From NCBI GenBank assembly GCA_937897615.1, contig CALCNO010000032.1, forward strand, positions 62,001-126,000: a DNA stretch of 64,000 bases. The letters run 5' to 3'. Source of the DNA: an uncultured Anaerolineaceae bacterium. GTDB taxonomy: Bacteria > Chloroflexota > Anaerolineae > Anaerolineales > Anaerolineaceae. Below the pieces are notes generated by a model. It saw only the letters and a list, made by a program, of their open reading frames with translations, did not search any database and was not told where the DNA came from. Below, one piece after another: positions 44,847 to 54,400 of the stretch. Position 1 is the stretch's first letter, and each line of letters begins with the position of its first letter. The position numbers were made by a program, and so were the translations under genes.

Positions 44847-46280
44847 ATGCCCGGATTTACCCCTGCCCGGCGCTGGCAGGCAGCCTATCGCCCGTTCCGC
44901 CACAGCTCCCTCGGCGAGAAGATCGAAACCGCCGCGGAACGCACCGTCAAAGGCGCGCTTTTTGGCTGCCGCATGTGCGGCAATTGCCTGCTGCAGGAAA
45001 CCGCCTTCATCTGCCCCATGGAATGCCCAAAAGGGCTGCGCAACGGCCCCTGCGGCGGCAGCACCCCGGAGCATTGCTACGTGGATACGCAGCGCCCGTG
45101 CATCTGGTACAAGATCTATGAGCGTGCCGAAAAGATGGGCCGGCTGGAGCGCCTGATGGAAGTGCTGCCCCCGCTGGACTGGCAGAAAACCGGTACCTCG
45201 GCCTTCCATGACCTGATGCAGCACGTCAAACAAAAAGGCGGGGCCAAAGCCGTGTGGCGCGGCATCACTGCCGCCCCGGCGGAACGCCGCCACAAGTGGG
45301 AAGATTTCTTCTTTGAGCTGCGCCAGCCCGATTGGTGGCAGGGAGATGACCAGCCGCACCCGGCGGCGCCGCACGACCCCGTGAGCCGCCTGGAAAGCGC
45401 CCTGGCCGCCGGTGAGTTTGTGCTCACCGCCGAGGCCGCGCCGCCCATGACCGCCGACCCGCAGGAAGTGGTACGCAAGGCGACCTTGCTCAAAGACTAC
45501 GTGCATGCCGTCAACTTTACCGATAACCCCTCGGCTACCCCGCGCATGAGTTCGCTGGCCTGCTCGCTCATCGCGCTGCAGAACGGCGTGGAACCTGTGA
45601 TGCAGGTCGCCGCGCGAGATCGCACGCGCATGGGCTTTCAGGGCGAGGTGCTGGGAGCCGCGGCAATGGGCATCCGCAACATCCTGTTCATCACCGGCGA
45701 CCATCCGCGCCTGGGCCCGCCGCCCAATGGGCGTATGGACATCTGGGATTTTGATGCAATTCAAGCGGTGTGGATGGCACGGCGCATGCGCGACGAGGGC
45801 CATTTTTTGGACTGCCGCGAGATCAAGTGCGTGCCGCAGATTTTCATCGGCTCGGCCGGTTCGCCCAACTCCTCCACCCCGTGGATACAAGCCATGCGCG
45901 AGGAAAAGAAGGCCAACGCCGGCACGCAGTTCATGCAAACCAACCTGATCTACGATCTGGAGCGCTTTGAGGAATATCTGGAGGCATTGGATAAACGCGG
46001 CGTGCTGGAGCGCGTGTATCTTATCGCCGGCATTGCCCCCATCCGCAGCGTCAAGGGCGCGCTGGCCATGCGCCAGATCCCCGGCGTGCGCATCCCGGAT
46101 GCCATCATCAAGCGCATGGAAAACGCCAGCGACGCCAAAGAAGAATCAATACAAATCACTTTGGAGAATATCGCGCGCCTGCGCCGGATGCCGGGTGTGC
46201 GCGGGCTGCACTTTACCGCGCTGGGCTTTGAGAGTGTCATCCCGCGCCTCATCAGCGAGAGCGGCCTCAAAACGGTCTGA
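44847..46280 (+). CDS. MetV-MetF fusion: methylenetetrahydrofolate reductase with Cys-rich N-terminal domain
   Basis: This 477-residue protein has two parts. Residues of about 30-105 are a Cys-rich MTHFR-C/MetV-type domain (CRMCGNCLLQ, CPMECPKGLRNGPCGG, PCIWYKIYERAEKMGRL), likely binding zinc or an Fe-S cluster. From about residue 175 comes a MetF TIM barrel: SALAAGEFVLTAEAAPP, VNFTDNPSATPRMS, ITGDHPRLGPPPNG and MQTNLIYDLERFEEYLE. MetF reduces methylene-H4folate to methyl-H4folate. In acetogens MetV and MetF are separate subunits of one complex. Here they are a single chain, in MetV-MetF order. It is probably tied to one-carbon metabolism or the methyl branch of the Wood-Ljungdahl pathway. 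No other genes of that pathway are in view. Confidence 0.88.
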   Translation: MPGFTPARRWQAAYRPFRHSSLGEKIETAAERTVKGALFGCRMCGNCLLQETAFICPMECPKGLRNGPCGGSTPEHCYVDTQRPCIWYKIYERAEKMGRLERLMEVLPPLDWQKTGTSAFHDLMQHVKQKGGAKAVWRGITAAPAERRHKWEDFFFELRQPDWWQGDDQPHPAAPHDPVSRLESALAAGEFVLTAEAAPPMTADPQEVVRKATLLKDYVHAVNFTDNPSATPRMSSLACSLIALQNGVEPVMQVAARDRTRMGFQGEVLGAAAMGIRNILFITGDHPRLGPPPNGRMDIWDFDAIQAVWMARRMRDEGHFLDCREIKCVPQIFIGSAGSPNSSTPWIQAMREEKKANAGTQFMQTNLIYDLERFEEYLEALDKRGVLERVYLIAGIAPIRSVKGALAMRQIPGVRIPDAIIKRMENASDAKEESIQITLENIARLRRMPGVRGLHFTALGFESVIPRLISESGLKTV

Positions 46281-46315
46281 TTTTCACCTTTCCGGGGTTC
46301 AAAACAACAAAAGTC

Positions 46316-47782
46316 TTAGCGGCTGTTGAGAAATTCCTGCGCCAGGCGCACGCGCTCTGCCACGTGCTGGTTGAGCGCCGCCAGCGAGGTCTCAAAAGCT
46401 CTGTCACTGGCAAGGTGGGTGTATCCCTTTTGCTCGCCATCGGCGCCGGTGACATAAGACTGAATGAGCGCATGGTAGTAAGAAAAAGTCTCTTCCATCT
46501 TCTCCGGCGTAAAGACGTTCGCGATCGTATCGGCCACATAGCCAACATACTTCTGATAATACACTTCATCGGCGGCCAGGTAGTTGATCAGCGGCCAGCG
46601 CGTATTGACGTTGGCAAGGTCAAGGTTCACGCTGCCCTGCCCCTGGCGGGTACGCATGGCCTCGTTGTTGTCCCAGGGAATCCACACCAGCTTGTCGCTG
46701 GCCGGGTCGTGATAAAGGTAATAGTTATGGGCGATCTGACCGTAGCTGTCCCAGTTCTGCATCACTGTGTTCACCGCCAGCCAGTGCAAAAAGGTGTCCA
46801 CATCGAACACGGATTCCAGTTGCGCGCGCCAGGCGGCGGGGTCGCTCAGGCGTGAGGGATCGTTGAGCGCTGCGAACAGCGCCTGAATATCGCTCCAATC
46901 GGCAGCCGCTGCGTTGGTCTGTTTCTCAAAGCTCGCTGCGTTAAAGGTGCCGTCCACAAAAGCCGCGCCGCTGCCTTCCGGTTTGTACAGGTTCCCGCTG
47001 TCCTCGCTGAACTGGGTCTGGATGACGGTATCTTCCACCACCTCGACCATGGTGTACAGGCCAAAGTAGGTCAGCCCATCACCGCTATCTACGTAGACGG
47101 CGTAATAAGCGGTATGCGGTGCCGCCAGCCCCGCCGCGCGGAAGACATCGGCGGTGACCTTCTCGCGCAGCAGCGAATCGTCAAAGGCATTGCTGCCCAG
47201 CGAAAGCTGCTTAAAGCCGTAAAAACGCTGGTTCTTGGTCTGCGGGTATTCGTCCTCGAACTGGTCAAAATCCAGCTTGATGGACATCTTCATGATGCCG
47301 TTCTTCCAGGCACGCGTGAGCGAGGAATTGCCCTTGAAGCGAAAGCCCACATGCTCCCAGGTCTCGCCGTTGAAGTTGATGGTGGCCTCGATGTAATCAG
47401 GGTCGGCCACTGTAAGGCCGTTGGCAACTGGCTGTCCGCCGGCAGGCTGGCGGTTGCCGCCTGGCTGATTTGCACCGCCGCGGTTGTTCTCTCCAGCGCC
47501 AAAGGCCCCAAACAACTCGGCCATGTTGTCCTGCAGGCTCTGCCAGTTTTCAGGCAAAATGGTGATCTCGATGCGGTTGACCTTGTCCTGCGGGAAAACC
47601 ACTTCAAAATCCGGGGCGGCTTCGGATGAATGGGAATCAGTCAAAGTGGCCGCCGGGTCAGTTGCGGTTAGAGCGGTCTGCTCCGCATCTGCGGCAGGGA
47701 GCGTGGAGGGCACCTGGCAGGCAACGAGACTGAGCAGGAGGGTGATGCCGATTAGGGGGTTTACGAACCTGCTCAGTCTCAT
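46316..47782 (-). CDS. CotH-kinase family lipoprotein
   Basis: The start is taken at the ATG at 47782, which gives a good 22-residue lipoprotein signal (MRLSRFVNPLIGITLLLSLVAC). In-frame ATGs at 47794 and 47818 exist, and none has a clear ribosome binding site. After a Thr/Ala-rich linker comes a CotH-type domain: GFRFKGNSSLTRAW, KNQRFYGFKQLSLGSN, an atypical kinase core with YLYHDPASDKLVWIPWDNNEAM, and a C-terminal helical region. CotH in Bacillus phosphorylates spore coat serines. This one is predicted to sit outside the membrane as a lipoprotein. No sporulation genes are seen. Confidence 0.85.
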   Translation of the reverse strand: MRLSRFVNPLIGITLLLSLVACQVPSTLPAADAEQTALTATDPAATLTDSHSSEAAPDFEVVFPQDKVNRIEITILPENWQSLQDNMAELFGAFGAGENNRGGANQPGGNRQPAGGQPVANGLTVADPDYIEATINFNGETWEHVGFRFKGNSSLTRAWKNGIMKMSIKLDFDQFEDEYPQTKNQRFYGFKQLSLGSNAFDDSLLREKVTADVFRAAGLAAPHTAYYAVYVDSGDGLTYFGLYTMVEVVEDTVIQTQFSEDSGNLYKPEGSGAAFVDGTFNAASFEKQTNAAAADWSDIQALFAALNDPSRLSDPAAWRAQLESVFDVDTFLHWLAVNTVMQNWDSYGQIAHNYYLYHDPASDKLVWIPWDNNEAMRTRQGQGSVNLDLANVNTRWPLINYLAADEVYYQKYVGYVADTIANVFTPEKMEETFSYYHALIQSYVTGADGEQKGYTHLASDRAFETSLAALNQHVAERVRLAQEFLNSR

Positions 47783-47871
47783 CGCGTTTGCCATAGGAGG
47801 AGGAAAGTACGCCTCCATTCTATGAAAAATACGGGGCGCAGGGGTTTATTTTTTGTATAGGTGGGGAACGC

Positions 47872-48534
47872 TCAAGAAAACAGTTTGCGCAGGTGCTTAG
47901 AAGTCAAAAGTGACAGGTCCTCCAGGATCACATTGGCGCCTTTCAACGCGGCCGGCGGGTTGGTGGTGCAAACTGCCACACAGCGCATGGCGGCGCGGCG
48001 CGCCGCCTCCACGCCGGCCACCGCATCCTCGATGACTAAACAATGCGCAGGTTCCACGCCCAGTTGTTGGGCCGCCAGCAGGAACACTGCCGGGTCGGGT
48101 TTGCCTTTCAGAGTAGCTCCGGCAGCCTCCGCCTGGAAGAATGGCCGTACGCCCAACTCCTCCACCAGGGCATCGATGTTGGCCTGCGGCGCCGAAGAGG
48201 CCACTGCCTGCCTGACACCCATCGCGCTAAACTGCTTCAACCAATCGGCCACACCGGGCAGCAGCCGGGCAGAACCCTTGATCACCTGACGGAACAGCGC
48301 TTCCTTGCGGTCGCTGACACGCTGGATAAAGTGTTCCGAAAGGTCGCGCTCAAAGACGGTGGTCAGGATCAGGCGGTTGTTCATCCCAAAGGTCTTGCGG
48401 AACATCGCGATGTCAAACGGCTGCGAAAGTTCATCGAAGGTTTGCTGCCAGGCGTGATAGTGGGCATCGAAGGTGTCCACCAGCACACCATCCATGTCCC
48501 AGAGAACCGCATGAAGATTGCCCGTCTTTTCCAT
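47872..48534 (-). CDS. HAD-superfamily hydrolase, beta-phosphoglucomutase-like
   Basis: This 220-residue HAD phosphatase has motif I LWDMDGVLVDTFDAHYHAW (D13, D15), motif II AVASSAPQANI, a conserved Lys in LKGKPDPAVFLLAA and motif IV LVIEDAVAGVEAARRAAM. The cap domain lies between motifs I and II. Family members dephosphorylate sugar phosphates or isomerise beta-glucose-1-phosphate. Substrate not readable. It is monocistronic, 89 bases upstream of the CotH-like gene on the same strand. Confidence 0.87.
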   Translation of the reverse strand: MEKTGNLHAVLWDMDGVLVDTFDAHYHAWQQTFDELSQPFDIAMFRKTFGMNNRLILTTVFERDLSEHFIQRVSDRKEALFRQVIKGSARLLPGVADWLKQFSAMGVRQAVASSAPQANIDALVEELGVRPFFQAEAAGATLKGKPDPAVFLLAAQQLGVEPAHCLVIEDAVAGVEAARRAAMRCVAVCTTNPPAALKGANVILEDLSLLTSKHLRKLFS

Positions 48535-48636
48535 AGTGGCAGTATATTACCATGAATATGCTGGTTTATTTTTATTAAGTTGCCCACCGGTAAAAAGAAA
48601 ATCTCCACATAAATTAACCGTAAAAAAATCCGCCTT

Positions 48637-48667
48637 TTGCGATATTTTTCAGAAAAAGTTGTATACT
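48637..48667 (+). promoter_or_regulatory. Putative promoter of the 812-residue surface protein
   Basis: TTGCGA (48637-48642) and TATACT (48662-48667) are 19 bases apart. Transcription would begin at about 48674, giving a leader of about 220 bases that contains the structured element at 48734-48829. Confidence 0.5.
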
Positions 48668-48733
48668 CTACTTACCAGCGTTGTTGGCTACTGGCTTGCG
48701 CCTAATTGAATAGTTGTTATAGGATGCAGTGAT

Positions 48734-48829
48734 CCAAGAGAACCATTTGGTCGCAGTGCTCATTTGAGCAGCCTCTTGGGGAGCAAATTGCGAAACCGGC
48801 CTGATTTTGAGGACCGGTTTTTGATTTTT
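48734..48829 (+). promoter_or_regulatory. Structured leader RNA with intrinsic terminator (candidate riboswitch or attenuator)
   Basis: A seven-base-pair closing stem (CCAAGAG 48734-48740 with CTCTTGG 48773-48779) encloses two hairpins: ACC-ATTT-GGT (48742-48751) and TGCTC-ATTT-GAGCA (48757-48770). About 13 bases later a strong terminator follows: AAACCGGCCT (48793-48802) pairs with AGG-CCGGTTT (48810-48820, one bulged A), then TTTTTGATTTTT. It lies 65 bases upstream of the start codon. The 48535-48893 interval holds no gene, and this leader is its main content. No known riboswitch class was recognised. Confidence 0.6.
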
Positions 48830-48893
48830 AAGTTAGCAATGTGTAATAAAAAAGGTTTTTGTAAGTAATTTTGTTCTTATCTAAGGAGGAGAC

Positions 48894-51332
48894 ATGTTGC
48901 GGTATCGGAAGTTTTTGAGGTTTGTGAATCGTGCGGTGTACGTGCTCAGCGCAGCCATGCTGATGGCTGGCCTGGTGCTGACCGTTACACCAAGAACGGC
49001 CATGGCAACCGTTGTGGATGTCTGCGGAAATATCCCGGGCAATCAATCCACCCCACCCGCCGGTATGCAAACAAACGGTTCTGGCAATTGTGTTTGCCAG
49101 ACTGGCCTCGTGCAAACCGGTTCGGGGAGCGGCATTAGCTGTGTGGCGCCAACACCGCCGCCGGCAGTATGCGATGCCGCCGCCGGGTTAACGGAAGACC
49201 CGGCCCATCCGGGCACCTGTATCTGCAGCGACCCCACCTGGGAGATGGCTGCCAATGGCAAGAGTTGCTCCGCCCCCGGCGGTAATGGCGGCGGCAACAA
49301 CGGCAGCATCTGGACTACCGAAGGTGACTGCGGAAGCGACACCCAAGACCAAAACCACTTTAACATAGGCGATGTCATTTTTATCAACGGTTCGGGGTTT
49401 GATATTGAAGCCTATAACTGGGAGATCGACGGCCAGCCCGGCCACGGCAGCCTTGATCCCGGCATCACCGTTGCCAGCGGGAGTGTTACCCCCGGCAGCG
49501 ATGGCAGCTTCTGCTTTGAAGCCTATACGGTTCAGAATGACGACGGCGGAGAATACTCCGTTAAAGTTGGAAACAAAGGCGATAACTACCGGGTAGAGCC
49601 AGGCAACGTTACCGTTTGCCATGTTCCCGAGTACACCACTGAAGACATGACCGTTCTGGAGTGGGGCGCCCTGCAAGACACCGACAGCAATGATTTTGTT
49701 GTGGATAGCACCCACCCCTGCACTCCTCCGGTCACCTACGTCCCAGTCTGCGACGTGCCCACCCAGTTGGGCGGTGCATATTCCACAATACAGGTAGCCG
49801 AGGGAGATCTGACTTCCTGGTTGGCCTCTCACCCGGAGGATCATACCATCGCTTCAAATTCAAGTTGTGGGCCTACCAACATTGACGTTTGCACGGTTCC
49901 CGGCTATACGCTCACTGCAGTAGACCAACTCTTCCTGCAGGATTTCCTTACGCTCCACCCGGATTACTTTGTCCCGACCACCGAAAGACCCTGTTCTGAG
50001 CCTACCGTGCTCGTCTGCAAGGTTCCCTCGTACCAGACCGAAACCATGACGATTTCCGTCTGGGGCCAATGGTTCCTGGATCACCAATCCGATTATGTTG
50101 TCACCAGTGCCAGCCAGTGCCAGCCCCCTGAGCAAATGATCTGGGTCTGCCATGTCCCCGATGACAATCCGGCTGCTGCCAGCACAATCCAGGTTTCGCT
50201 GAATGCCTGGAACGACGAAGACGGAATCAGCCACAAGGGCCACGCGCATGACTTTGAGGTTTCGGGGCAGGATGACCCCGCGTGCCCGCCATCCACAGTA
50301 CAGTATTGCCACTTCGACGCCACTGCCTATCAGTGGAGCGAGATGAGCGGCTATAGCTGGCAGATCTCCTCCCCCGATTATGAATTGGCCAGCGGCGAAA
50401 CCTGCCCGGTAAAATCCAGCTACTGCCGTTACGATTCGCAGGCTGATGCTTACACGCAGGTTGAGCTTTACCCCGCCGATGTTACCGTAAATGACACCAC
50501 TCTGGCAGATGGCGCCGCCTGCCCGGCCAAGGTCACCCCAACCGCCCAGTGTGTTTGGAACAACGGCGATGGCTCGGTGGATGGCGTGTTTGCCTACAGC
50601 AACCCCAATGCCGATACGATCACCCTCCCCATCGGCGCCGATAACGACCTGAGCAGCACGGTCTCCTCACTCGGCGGCCCGCAGCCAACAGATTTCCTCG
50701 CCGGCACACACACTGATGTGTTCGTCGTCAGCTTCCTCGATAGCGGCACCGTCAGCTGGTTCGTCAAGTCGCCCCTCTTCGCCAATGGCGTCACCGCCAC
50801 CCTGGCAGCGGACACCCCTGCCTGCGCGACCGACCCCAAGGAAGAGACCTACGTGCTCGTGCTTGACCCCTACTGCTACTCCGTCCCCGGCGACTTGATG
50901 CAATGGACTGTGACCAATCCCAACGACTTTGATTTCACCGTGGATTCCTGGGCAATTGACGGCGTTCCGCAAGCCTCCGGGTTCATGCTCGTTCCGGGCG
51001 AGAGCCTGCTGACCACCACTGCCCTCGGCACCCACACCATTGATCTCTACTGGGGCCTCACCGGCCACGCCTCGCTTGAGTACACCATCGAGTCCTGCGC
51101 GGTTCCCGAAGAACCCACCCCCTCCCCCACCGTGCCTCCCACGAGCACGCCCGTGGTGCTCACCACCGCAGTGGCGCCGTTGCCCATCCCGGTGACGGGC
51201 GCTGGCGGCGAGATCATTCCGGTGACGGGCGCTGACCTGGCTCCCTTCGGCAACATCTGGATGTTCGCCGGCTTCGGCCTGTTCGGCCTCGGCATGGTGC
51301 TCACCGGCATCCGCAGGAGAATGGGGCTGTAA
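48894..51332 (+). CDS. Secreted surface protein with Cys-bounded modules and tandem IPVTG sorting motifs
   Basis: This 812-residue protein has AAGGAGGAG before the ATG and a signal peptide ending at about RTAMA (residue 39). Residues of about 45-130 are Cys-, Pro- and Gly-rich. From about residue 240 to 555 run seven or eight modules of 40-53 residues, each opening with a V-C-x-V-P-x-Y type motif (VCHVPEY, VCDVPTQ, VCTVPGY, VCKVPSY, VCHVPDD) and closing with a second Cys. A beta-rich region follows. The end has a Pro/Thr stalk, two identical IPVTGA motifs (765-770 and 775-780), a hydrophobic segment and RRR, which is the layout of a sortase sorting signal with Ile in place of Leu. It is convergent with the sortase-containing giant gene, which could process it. 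Confidence 0.8.
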   Translation: MLRYRKFLRFVNRAVYVLSAAMLMAGLVLTVTPRTAMATVVDVCGNIPGNQSTPPAGMQTNGSGNCVCQTGLVQTGSGSGISCVAPTPPPAVCDAAAGLTEDPAHPGTCICSDPTWEMAANGKSCSAPGGNGGGNNGSIWTTEGDCGSDTQDQNHFNIGDVIFINGSGFDIEAYNWEIDGQPGHGSLDPGITVASGSVTPGSDGSFCFEAYTVQNDDGGEYSVKVGNKGDNYRVEPGNVTVCHVPEYTTEDMTVLEWGALQDTDSNDFVVDSTHPCTPPVTYVPVCDVPTQLGGAYSTIQVAEGDLTSWLASHPEDHTIASNSSCGPTNIDVCTVPGYTLTAVDQLFLQDFLTLHPDYFVPTTERPCSEPTVLVCKVPSYQTETMTISVWGQWFLDHQSDYVVTSASQCQPPEQMIWVCHVPDDNPAAASTIQVSLNAWNDEDGISHKGHAHDFEVSGQDDPACPPSTVQYCHFDATAYQWSEMSGYSWQISSPDYELASGETCPVKSSYCRYDSQADAYTQVELYPADVTVNDTTLADGAACPAKVTPTAQCVWNNGDGSVDGVFAYSNPNADTITLPIGADNDLSSTVSSLGGPQPTDFLAGTHTDVFVVSFLDSGTVSWFVKSPLFANGVTATLAADTPACATDPKEETYVLVLDPYCYSVPGDLMQWTVTNPNDFDFTVDSWAIDGVPQASGFMLVPGESLLTTTALGTHTIDLYWGLTGHASLEYTIESCAVPEEPTPSPTVPPTSTPVVLTTAVAPLPIPVTGAGGEIIPVTGADLAPFGNIWMFAGFGLFGLGMVLTGIRRRMGL

Positions 51333-51400
51333 AACCCATTTACTCAGTGTAGAAGGCTACATCAAAAACCTCTTCACGGCAGCCTTCACCTCACAAAACA

Positions 51401-51430
51401 AAAGAGGCTCTCCTTTCGGAGAGCCTCTTT
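51401..51430. terminator. Perfect bidirectional terminator between the two surface-protein genes
   Basis: A perfect 13-bp stem (51401-51413 with 51418-51430, AAAGAGGCTCTCC) closes on a TTTC loop. Runs of A on the left and T on the right let it work for both convergent genes. Confidence 0.88.
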
Positions 51431-51446
51431 CTTATTCCGTATCGCC

Positions 51447-54400
51447 TTACTTCACATCCACCAGCACTGCCTGAACTATCGTTCGATAGAGGTAAGACTC
51501 GCTCTGGTTGTCATACCCCAGGCAGGTGATGAGGGTCAGGTAGCCATAATCCTTGTGGCCCAGGCTGCTCAGGTCTTCCGGGCGCACGCGCTTGACGCTG
51601 CGCACCTCGAAGATATAAGACCGGCCACCCTGCTCTACGATCACCTGGTCGCCCCATTTGAGCGTCTTGAGGTCCACAAACGGACCCGGGCGCCCATTGG
51701 CCAGGTAGTTATGGGCAGTGAGGATGGAGTTGCCGATGCTGCCCGGATACGCCGAGCCTTGCAGCCAGCCCACTTCGTTCCCCAGCCAGTCGATGGCGTA
51801 AGTGCCGTTGTGGTTGGGCACGCCGGTGATGCTGGTCGTGACGTTGAGCGCCGGGATCGAGATGGTCAATTCCGTGCTGGCATACGCCTCCGGGGTGCCG
51901 CTCAACACGGTTTCCTGGTTGGGGGCAAACCCGGTTGCAGGCAGGAAGGCCACCGCCGCATTGGCGCTGGTATCGTCTACATTGGGGTTGGTCTTGCCAA
52001 CCGTTGCCTGGGCGCTGTCTTGTACGAGCACGCAGCCGGTGGTGCAATCCGGGGTGGTGTTGGCAAAGGCAGTGGCATTGTTGACCACGCTGCCGGCACT
52101 CACATCCTCGGGGGTGGTGGTGTAATCACCGCTGCAAACCACCGAGCCGCCAGGCACCAGGGTATCCGGCAGGTCCGGGCAGGTGACCACAGCCACCTTA
52201 TCGTCCACAACCGTGTACTCGGGGTACAGGTCGAGATTGCCGCTGTTGGTGATGGTGTAGGTGTACGTCACCACCTCGCCGGCAGAGATAAAGGTGGAAG
52301 CGCTGGCTTCCTTTACCAGGGTGATCTCGCGCACCGGGATGGTCTCGGTGGTCACTTCGTCGTCGTCGGTTACGGGGGTGTCCTCGTAAGTGGTGGCAGC
52401 CGTGGCAGTGTTGACCACCGATCCGGCGTCGATATCTTCCACCGCGAGGGTGTAGACGTTGCCGGTAGCGGTGCACTCGGCAGAGGCGCCGGGCACAAAG
52501 CCGCTCGGGAAGAGCGTGTTGTCAGACACCGGGATGGTGCAGCTCAGGCCGGGCAGCATTGGGTCGGTGACGGTGATATCGGCCCACAGGGTTACATTGC
52601 CCACATTCTGCACGCTAAAGGTGTAGGTGATGGTGTCGCCGGGGTTGGTGAGCGTGTTGGGAGCCACCACGGCCATATCCAGCGAGCCGCTCTTGGTGAG
52701 TTCGATCGCCGGGCCTTGCGCCACCGGGATATCCAGGGTGTCTTCTGCCTGCGGGTCGATGCGGTCGGCCATCACGATCACTTTATTGGAGATGTCCAGG
52801 CCCAGGTCGATGTCTGCCTGTGTAACGCGGTAGGTACAGGTGTAGATCCATTCCTCTTCCACCTGCAGGATATGGTCTTCGTTCACATCCCCGCTCTGGT
52901 ACGCCAGGTCGGCATTGCACTTGGCGTCATCCACCACGATGTTGGAAACCGGCATGTTGCCGCCGTTGAAGAGCGTGATGGTGTACGGGATGACGATATC
53001 GGCTGCGTTGACCACGGTGACGGTGCTGGTCTTTTCCACCCGCAGCGCATACTCGGCAACGAAATCGGTAGTGACGGAGTCGGTGGCAGAGACCTCAAGG
53101 TCGAACGGAGAAGTTCCGTAAGCCGTAGCATTGTTCGTAAAGCTGGCAGCCTCGATCTCCGCCTGGGTGATAGTGTGGCTGCAGCTAAAGACCCAGGTTT
53201 CGCTGGTCTGCAGGATGTTATCGCCATCGTCGCCGGAGGCATAGACGGGGGTGCTGTCGCAGGCCGCGTCTGAAACATACACGTTGTGCAGGGGTACATT
53301 ACTGGCGCTGGCGTCCACGCTGAAGGTGTAGTCGATGGCATCACCGGCATTCACCATAGTAGCCAGATCCACCACTGTCATATCCAGCGAACCCTGCTTA
53401 TCCAGCGCAATCGCCGGGTCTTCGGCAGTGTTGGTGATGGTACAGGTCTTGGTATCGCCGATTGCCAGCGTCACCGAACCATCGGCAGCACAGTCGCCGC
53501 CCCAGGTGCCGGCCAGATAACCGTTCTGGCTGGTCTCGCTGGCCGTGTAGCTGCCGGCGTTCAGGCCGTAGGGTGTATCCCAGGCTGCCGGGCTGGTGAG
53601 CGTTCCGGTGATGAAGGCCGGGAAGTCATCCTGCGTGAGCGAGTGGCGCCCGCTGGAGTTATCCACGGTCTTGGTGAGCGTGAGGGTGGGCTGGACATCG
53701 GTGAAGTTGATCTCGCAGACAGCCACATCCGCCAGGCTAAGCGCCAGTGAAGAGCTGTATGCCACCGGCGTGCCGTTGACGGTGCAAGACCAGCCGCCAT
53801 CGGTGTATCCGGCAGGCCCACTGTTGAAGCCAAGCGTGTAGTTGCCCGCCGCGAAGGTGGCGTCGCTGGCCACATCCGTGGTGCCGCTGAGCGGCGTGGG
53901 GCCGCCGGCTGTAAGCGTCCAGTCGGTAGCCGCGGCGGTGCCGCCGTAATTGTTGCTAACGGTGGCTTTCAGCGTCAGGCTGGGGGCCACATCGTCATTG
54001 GTGATGGTGCAGGTCTGGCTCTCGCCATTGGCTACCACCACACCGGTGCAATTGTCGTAAGACGCCACGTAGTGCGTGTCAGCAACCTCGGTGACGCTGT
54101 AAGTACCAGCAGGTACCGTGATGCTGTTCTCGCCATCGGCTTCAAAGGCAGTGGCGCTGCCGCCATCCACCTGGAACTGGAAGCCATCGGCAGTGGCGCT
54201 GCCGCCATTGTCGTTGGTGATGGCTTTGACAACCACCAGTGTACCGGCCTGATCGTCATTGGTGATGGTACAGGTCTTGCTCTCGCCAATGGCAATGCTG
54301 CCGCTGCAATCCGCAGAAGCGCTCACCTGGCTGTAGCCGCTGACCGCATCCTCGTCCACGCTGTAGGAGCCAGCATCGAGCGTGACAGTCACGCCGCTTT

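Noticed and set aside
48734..48829. Leader as a c-di-GMP (GEMM) riboswitch
   Set aside because: The conserved core and GNRA loop of that class are absent; the loops are ATTT. Left as unclassified.
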